In this document: positions 58,236 to 64,000 of the stretch, one piece after another | Numbering within the stretch: position 1 is the first letter of the stretch | How the letters are laid out: every line of letters begins with the position of its first letter | Origin: Pardosa pseudoannulata | Taxonomy: Eukaryota; Arthropoda; Arachnida; Araneae; Lycosidae | Reading direction: 5' to 3' | Assembly: GCA_032207245.1 (NCBI GenBank) | Contig: CM063502.1 | Span: 42,683,162-42,747,161 of the forward strand | Length of the DNA: 64,000 bases | Made by a program: the position numbers and the translations under genes | Notes under the pieces: generated by a model | Seen by the model: the letters and a program-made list of their open reading frames with translations, nothing else | What the model was told of the DNA's origin: nothing | The model's database searches: none

Positions 58236-59046
58236 CAGGGTATCCAGATACTTTGGAGAACAGGTAAAAGTCATCGTCAAGAATCAAAATCACATAAGAA
58301 AAGGAAAAGGTAGATGGTACTGTACACAAACTCTTACGGTCGAATCCTGTGGTGTAACGTAGCATGACACCATCACAATAACTAGTTGAAGTACTCTTTT
58401 GGTTTATTTTAGACTCAAAAATATGTGAATAATAAATATGTACAAACTTTTACAATATTTAGAGCATTGAATAGGCTTGGTTGCTCGCAGTCGGCGCCCA
58501 TTATGAGGAATCCATATTTGTTCAAGTGAAACTCTTGCGACAAGCAGTCCATTAGACCACATCACTTGCAAATTACCTGTAATTCACATAAAATATTGAC
58601 AACTGAGGGACATCTGCCGTTAATCAAAATTAGTGGAAGAGAATCCGAGGTTTCCTAGGGGGTAAAGTTTGAGTGAATGTTAGTTCCAAGTTAAATTCTT
58701 ATTATGGACATGAACTGTGCGTTAACGGTCAGGTTGAAGGATTTTTAATTTAGCATTCAGTGATCCTGCTGTAAGATTAGACTTTTCAATGATTATACTA
58801 TAAATCTCTCTTCATATTTATTTTTCTCACACTTTCATTAAATTTAAAATAACCCATACGGTAGAGCTCTTCAACTATTTATTATTCTTATTTCATGTTA
58901 CGTTACACCTCAAGTGCAGACTTAGAAAATGATAGACACAGCACCACTTATTCTTTCCACCCCATGCTTTCCTATGTGATTCAGATTTCTAGCGATCTCC
59001 TTTACCTTTCCTCCAAGTTTGTCCTTACAATTTTGGGACACCCTAT
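58236..59046. mobile_element. Long-inverted-repeat Tc1/mariner-type MITE, about 810 bp
   Basis: The left arm (CAGGGTATCCAGATACTTTG, then AGAATCAAAATCACATAAGA, then GGTGTAACGTAGCATGA) aligns with the inverse of the right arm (TAGGGTGTCCCAAAATTGTA, GAAATCTGAATCACATAGGA, GGTGTAACGTAACATGA) over about 150 bp. The left end is preceded by TA and the right end lies in TATATA. No transposase frame was recognised in the interior. Confidence 0.8.
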
Positions 59047-59047
59047 A

Positions 59048-60465
59048 TATTAGTATCCTATTCTATGTAAAAGAAAAATAACGTAATGTATACAAATATG
59101 TTCATATTATAAATACAGCTAAAAGTTATATATTTTAAAAATCGAGATTTAAGGGCCCACGTCTCCCTAAAAAATTTAAAAAATTGTTAACACTAATTCT
59201 AAAAGCTCATTTGAAGACCGTTACTTTAATATCGATAGGTAGTTCTTTACCTTTTCGTACACCGGCCGACTGGCCGGCTTAAGGACTACTTACAAGAATT
59301 AAAGAGAAATAATTTTGATCGGAATATATTTTAATCTTTTGCTTCAACAGACAATAAGTTTGCATATTTAATTTTATGTTTCCATTTTTATAAAATTCAA
59401 TTTCTGGTCAAATCTTCAATTTTCGATACAGCTATTTTTGATAATAGTATAACAAATGTTTTAAGCTCAGGTAAGACTTTCAAAATATATAGTATCAAGG
59501 AAAAAAGTTCAATCTACAGATTAAATTTTAACTCGATTTAAAAGTAATACAGCCAAAGAAGGGAAATTGTAAAATGCTTTTAGTATGGGGAAATAGAGAG
59601 ATAAAGTAAAAGGGAAGAGTTTATAAAATAAGCAGAAACCTACGGATAATAAAAGTATAAGTACCATTAAAGCTATTCATATTGTCTAGACATTTTTTTC
59701 CATTGAATATTCACTCTATCATGGTATACATAACTATACTTTTTTCGAGACATCAAGCTCTACTATACTCAGAATTTAATTTAGATCTTTTAATTTCCCG
59801 AAAAGGCTTTATAATACAATACTTGAAAAAACGGAATATATGAAATGTGTTTTATAGTCCTGACTTCTATGAACTTATAGTATGTAGTATCTCGTTTTCT
59901 CAAATATACTTTTACATCTTTATTTCGAAACGAATTTATTCCAATTTTGAATAGCTAGAGATTACATTAAAATCCCCGCTCTTGTAATGAAATTTAGAAT
60001 TGCTCTTTTTCTGCAATAAATACGAAAATTCTTCTTCCCTAGACAGATTCCATTATCTCGACAACCTGCATCGAGTAAAAGTAATTGGATAATACTTAAT
60101 CTGCTCCGAGACAACAAATAACTCATATCTGCCGTTTACTTTTGTTTTGCCTTATTGCATAAAGAGGGAGGGGGGAAACTGTACAACTTGTCTCTTGGCG
60201 AGGTGTCTGACAATAGCTTCCAAATTTTTTTTTTTGTTTTGGCTCGGAGTTTATCGAAAATTCGCAAGTCGGAAAAACGTGCTATCATTAATGCATCCAT
60301 TGTTGTATTTAATTGCTTTCAAGGAAATCAATGTTTTTAATTTATTAATACTTAAAACAGACAATTATTCATTAATGTTTTTAGTTATTCTAAATCTTAA
60401 AACTAGCTGAAACAAATCTGTTCAAATTTTCTAACACCACTTTGTGTATGATCTAATCAGAAAAT
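59048..60465. other. No supported gene
   Basis: The sequence is AT-rich. An 87-codon frame at 60147-60410 is low-complexity and overlaps another frame; it is not supported as a gene. Confidence 0.45.
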
Positions 60466-60636
60466 GTCCGAACGATGGCCTTATTGTTAGGGTGCTGGCC
60501 TTGGGAACCGGAGTTCGTGGGTTCGAATCCCACAGTGGCATGGAAGTTCGTAGCCGTTCGTAATCGCCTTTAAGCAGTAGGTCCCCGTCTTATTAGCCCT
60601 CGTGTTGCAAAAAGTAGACCTTAGCGCTCCAAAGCT
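60466..60636 (+). mobile_element. SINE-A, full length, well preserved
   Basis: GTCCGAACGATGGCCTTATT starts the element. The B box GGTTCGAATCCCAC, GTGGCATGGAAGTTCGTAGC, AAGCAGTAGGTCC and GTAGACCTTAGCGCTCC follow; the AAACC tail is almost absent. CAGAAAA occurs just before (60458) and after (60647), a possible duplication. A 26-bp inverted SINE-A tail piece follows at 60655-60680. Confidence 0.93.
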
Positions 60637-60695
60637 GACAGCTGACCAGAAAAGGGTTTGGTATGGTTTGTAGCTCTAGAGTCAAATTTTCCCTA

Positions 60696-61535
60696 CTAGC
60701 ATATAGCCCGTCATATGACGGGATTAGTAAAATTTTTAATTTTCCAGAATTGTAAAGTACCCTATGAGGCAGGCAAAAAATGGTTTATTTGTTGGCTGAG
60801 AAATATCAGGTACACACTCAATAATTTTGTATCTTCATACTCCTCTAAATCTCCCGACACTGTGAATGCAGTTTAGAATCACGTTGAGTTCATTTAGTCA
60901 AACCGTGTGGTCATGTATAAAAAACGAACACACAAGCGAACAAACTCTCAATTTTCAAAGATATATAACATAAACGCTAGATAATTTTTAGTCCTCGAAA
61001 TAGACTCCTAGACTTTTATGAAAAGAATTTGTTGTTAATACCTGTGATAAAATTTTCATTGCAACAAAAAGTAATGGATGATTAAATTTAAAATTATCAC
61101 ATATGTACTTAATCTATTATTTAAGCCAAATATAAAATAAAATTATTTACTGAATATCTCAGTTCAGTGATGAAACGTATGATAATGCAGACAGTATTTA
61201 AATAATTTAAAATAAGAAATGATTAAATGAGATGGTGAAAGGAATGACGTCCTAGTGCCAGAAAAAATGTAATTTTTACCTATTTATTATGTGATAAACT
61301 GATAAATTTAATGGTATTCTCTTAAAATGGGAAAATATGGCTTGAAATAATGGCATTAAACGCTTGAAAAATGGTGAAGGGGTATATTTCGAACGTTTTA
61401 AAGACTCTCTTTGAAATTTGCTAATCCTATCTCATCAAGAATCCAATATGGATGCTCCTATCCATTCCAGTTCCAACAGCTTCATAAATTCGTGGACAGA
61501 CCGACAGATAATTTAGGTTATTATTATATAGGGGA
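60696..61535 (-). mobile_element. Non-autonomous Helitron, complete, 840 bp (copy F)
   Basis: On the minus strand it starts TCCCCTATATAATAATAACC after an A and ends with the perfect 16-bp palindrome CCCGTCATATGACGGG (60707-60722), then CTATATG, then CTAG before a T. Both ends and the A/T target fit Helitrons exactly. The interior matches copies A, B and D. No Rep/helicase frame is present. Confidence 0.95.
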
Positions 61536-61536
61536 T

Positions 61537-62302
61537 TCTGAATTTGGTTAAAAAAATCTTTGCACCTGTGCATGACCTGAGATTATTCTACAGTAGAAAT
61601 CAAGCATATATTATGCTTTCAAAATACGTAATGACAGAATTAAATTTAAGTCATATAGAGCTTTTAAGTAGTTGAACAGATTCCATTGAATAATATTGAA
61701 GTAAAGCTCTTGCAAAACTTTCTGTTTCTAATTGTGTCAAATCATTTCATTTGATGTCTGGTCCAGTTTAGAAATTGAGTCATTTGATCTAGGCAACAGT
61801 TAGATGATGGCTACATTTATCTATTCGGCAGTTACGTTCGGAAACAGTCAGTGGATTCTAGTTCTACTTCTGATATCAGAATCAGTAATCAGTAAATCCC
61901 TATATAGCTAACCAGTAAAATAAATGCTGATCTTAGCACTTCAAACTGATGTATTCTAACTGTAAAATATCGATAATCAGCACTAAATTTTATTGTTCTT
62001 CAAAAGCAACTAAGAGCAATATCCCGACACAACGGTGTTGATAAAGAATTATTCAGTCACATAGTAATAATATTGCATCAGGCGTCAGAATAATATTTGA
62101 GCAAAGACCAAATAATGATCTAAGGATTTCTTTCCCAAGTATTATAACTTTTCGGATCGCTCTTCTTTCCTCTTAAGGGTATAAATTATTTTTGAAAGCT
62201 AGGTTTCCCAAGAAAGTCTGGACACTTTAGCAAATTTAAAAAACTAAATAAGTATTTATGTGAAATCAATCGATGGAATTTAGTGTATTTCTTTGTGGAA
62301 AT
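61537..62302. other. No gene seen
   Basis: No coding region or recognised element was found. Confidence 0.5.
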
Positions 62303-62304
62303 TA

Positions 62305-62861
62305 CAGGGTGTTTAAAAAATGACCGGTATATTTGAAAAATCTATAAAAACTAAACGGACAGGGATAGAAATACACAGTTTATTGCAATATGCTTGGGAT
62401 AATAGCAAATTTTCAGGCAGACAAACTTTCAAAATTAGTTACAATATTCCACAACAGATGGCGCTAAAGTCTGGAAAAATCTATGATATTATTCTGTATG
62501 GACTCTTAAAAGACCAGGTGTACAGCCACTATCCAGAAACAATTGAATAACTGGAACAGTACGTCTTTTCTGCATGTGAAGTCATCCCTCCTGAGACGTT
62601 TACACGGGTTTCTGATAATTTCGTTTTGAGAATACGCCATATTATTGCTGCGCATGGTGGATAGCTGGAAAATATCGTAGTTTAGATTTTGTCCAGACTG
62701 CAGCGCCATCTGTTGTGGTACAGTGTAATTAATTTTGAAAGCTCGTCTGTCTGAAAATTTACTATTGTCCCATGCATATGGCAATAAACTGTGTATCTCT
62801 ATCACTGTCCGTTTAGTTTTTATTGATTTTTCAAATATATCGGTCATTTTGAAGCACCCTG
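62305..62861. mobile_element. Tc1/mariner-type element with 170-bp inverted repeats, 557 bp
   Basis: The left arm CAGGGTGTTTAAAAAATGAC and the inverse of the right arm CAGGGTGCTTCAAAATGACC stay alignable for about 175 bp, through AACTAAACGGACAG, CACAGTTTATTGC and CACAACAGATGGCGCT. TA flanks both ends (62303-62304, 62862-62863). The centre holds a transposase tail fragment, so the copy is an internally deleted derivative. Confidence 0.92.
62488..62675 (+). pseudogene. Tc1/mariner-type transposase C-terminal remnant
   Basis: The frame reads LYGLLKDQVYSHYPETIE, a stop (62548-62550), LEQYVFSACEVIPPETF, then RVSDNFVLRIRHIIAAHGG, a stop, LENI. This is the usual order at the end of DDE-type transposases of this superfamily: LWGxLKDxVY..P.T..EL, IP, then V..N...R...CI...GGHxE. 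The catalytic D,D,D/E region is absent. At least two in-frame stops are present. Confidence 0.8.
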
Positions 62862-62863
62862 TA

Positions 62864-64000
62864 AGTGGTTTATGCATTTCAGTTTTTATAAAATGAGCTA
62901 AAGCAACATGCTGATTCTTTTTGTGAGTTAGAGCGAAATCTATTATTAGTTACAATCTTTCATTTTTTAAGAGCTTTTTTCCTCTACAGTGACATTACAG
63001 GTTCTAATAGTTTTCATTTTAATCCAAATAAGGTCACTGTATATACTAAAAAGTAAGTAATTCAGATTTTTTTCCTAAATACCTTACGTCATTTCGTCAT
63101 TTTCCTTAGATGGATCATTTGTGCATTTATAAAAATGTATTGCATAGTATCATTTAATACAGTTACACCAAAATGTAAATGTCGTTGCCTTAATTAAAAT
63201 AATCTGTGGTTAGAATATCTAGATTACAGATAGATATTATTAAAATTTTATTTTTATAACTATCAGATAAAATTGCTATTGAACTAAAAATTAATTTTAC
63301 CCTATCAGGCTATCCTTACGACTCGGAGAAATTTTGCAATTAATTAAAATAATAAACTGTTAAAAGCTGAAAATAATGTTGAATGAATAATTTTATAAAA
63401 TGAAGGCGTATGTATTACTTATGTTTCCTTTCTTTAATTTAAATTTTTGTTCTGCAGATGGAACAATAGTAAAAACTCTCGACAAAAAAGATAATAGCGT
63501 TCTATGGTTAAAAGTAATTTTTAGGATGGATTCTAAAAAGATGAAGGGTGAAAAGTTTTAATTATCTCAGTTACGTATCTGTTTCGTATATCTGTCTAAC
63601 TATCTATCTTTTGTATGCTATAATATTAAAGTATTTCTATGTATATTATATTATACAAAGGATGTTTGTGGTGTGACCTCTATTTCACCTTATCTTCGAT
63701 GTCTGAATAATTGACCATATATTTTATCCGAACCTATACTATAAAGTTTCTGATTAGAAAGAGATGTAAACAACTTTATTTATATAATTTATTTCCTATT
63801 ATTTTCTGTTTCCTAATCGTAAAGTTAAAGTGCTTAAAGTCCTCGATTTTACTCTTTATACTCTTAACAATGGCTATTTTTAACTTTGATAATATTTGAC
63901 GGAATACTTTCTGTGGTAAATGCAAAACTAAAGCTTTTAATGAAGGAATAGACAAATATAAAGCAAAAATTTGTCACCTTATTATGTGTCTTTTCCATTC
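62864..64000. other. AT-rich sequence, no gene seen
   Basis: No coding region or recognised element was found up to the window edge. Confidence 0.5.

Noticed and set aside
62506..62877. 123-codon minus-strand frame
   Set aside because: It reads the right inverted repeat of the Tc1/mariner-type element and the antisense of its transposase fragment.

Overview
This window looks like non-coding, repeat-dense DNA from an animal nuclear genome. It is strongly AT-rich, has no long open reading frame anywhere (the longest is about 130 codons and lies in a TA/TG microsatellite), and is packed with eukaryotic transposable elements: tRNA-derived SINEs, Helitrons, hAT, Tc1/mariner-pogo, TTAA-target and Harbinger-like DNA elements, and (CA)n(TA)n microsatellites. 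The mix suggests an invertebrate, most likely an arthropod and possibly a chelicerate, but that is inference. I see no bacterial operons, CRISPR arrays, rRNA genes or intact tRNA genes.

Layout. 0.9-2.1 kb: a complete non-autonomous Helitron. 3.2-4.0 kb: a 64-bp satellite carrying a 57-bp SINE stub with a target-site duplication. 5.5-7.1 kb: a TA-flanked pogo/Tc1-like element with a complete hAT element nested inside it (perfect 8-bp duplication, hAT dimerisation domain still readable). 7.7-8.6 kb: a truncated Helitron abutting a GC-rich block with a possible first coding exon. 10.0-11.1 kb: a Helitron interrupted by a TTAA-target element and a full-length SINE, with every junction resolvable. 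11.5-13.5 kb: recent tandem duplication and SINE debris. 15.4-16.5 kb: SINE-B and a possible solo LTR. 19-25 kb: three separate families of long tandem repeats (about 370, 150-275 and 220 bp units). 28.9-29.7 kb: duplicated SINE fragments. 31.1 kb and 51.9 kb: short TTAA-target elements with internal palindromes. 33-38.5 kb: TA-rich satellites. 41.5-46.2 kb: Helitron end, SINE-B, a 17-bp perfect hairpin, a complete hAT MITE, a decayed mariner transposase and a Harbinger-like MITE. 48-57 kb: SINEs, a 97-bp satellite and microsatellites. 58.2-62.9 kb: two long-inverted-repeat Tc1/mariner-type elements (one with a transposase fragment) and a second complete Helitron.

Host genes. None is certain. 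Two exon candidates are offered at low confidence: a first exon on + ending in a GT donor at 8606/8607, and a 58-nt internal exon on - at 30696-30753. The window could be intergenic DNA or part of large introns. In the entries, SINE-A, SINE-B and SINE-C are names local to this window: SINE-A has a tRNA-like head and an (AAACC)n tail, SINE-B a different tRNA-like head, and SINE-C a third.
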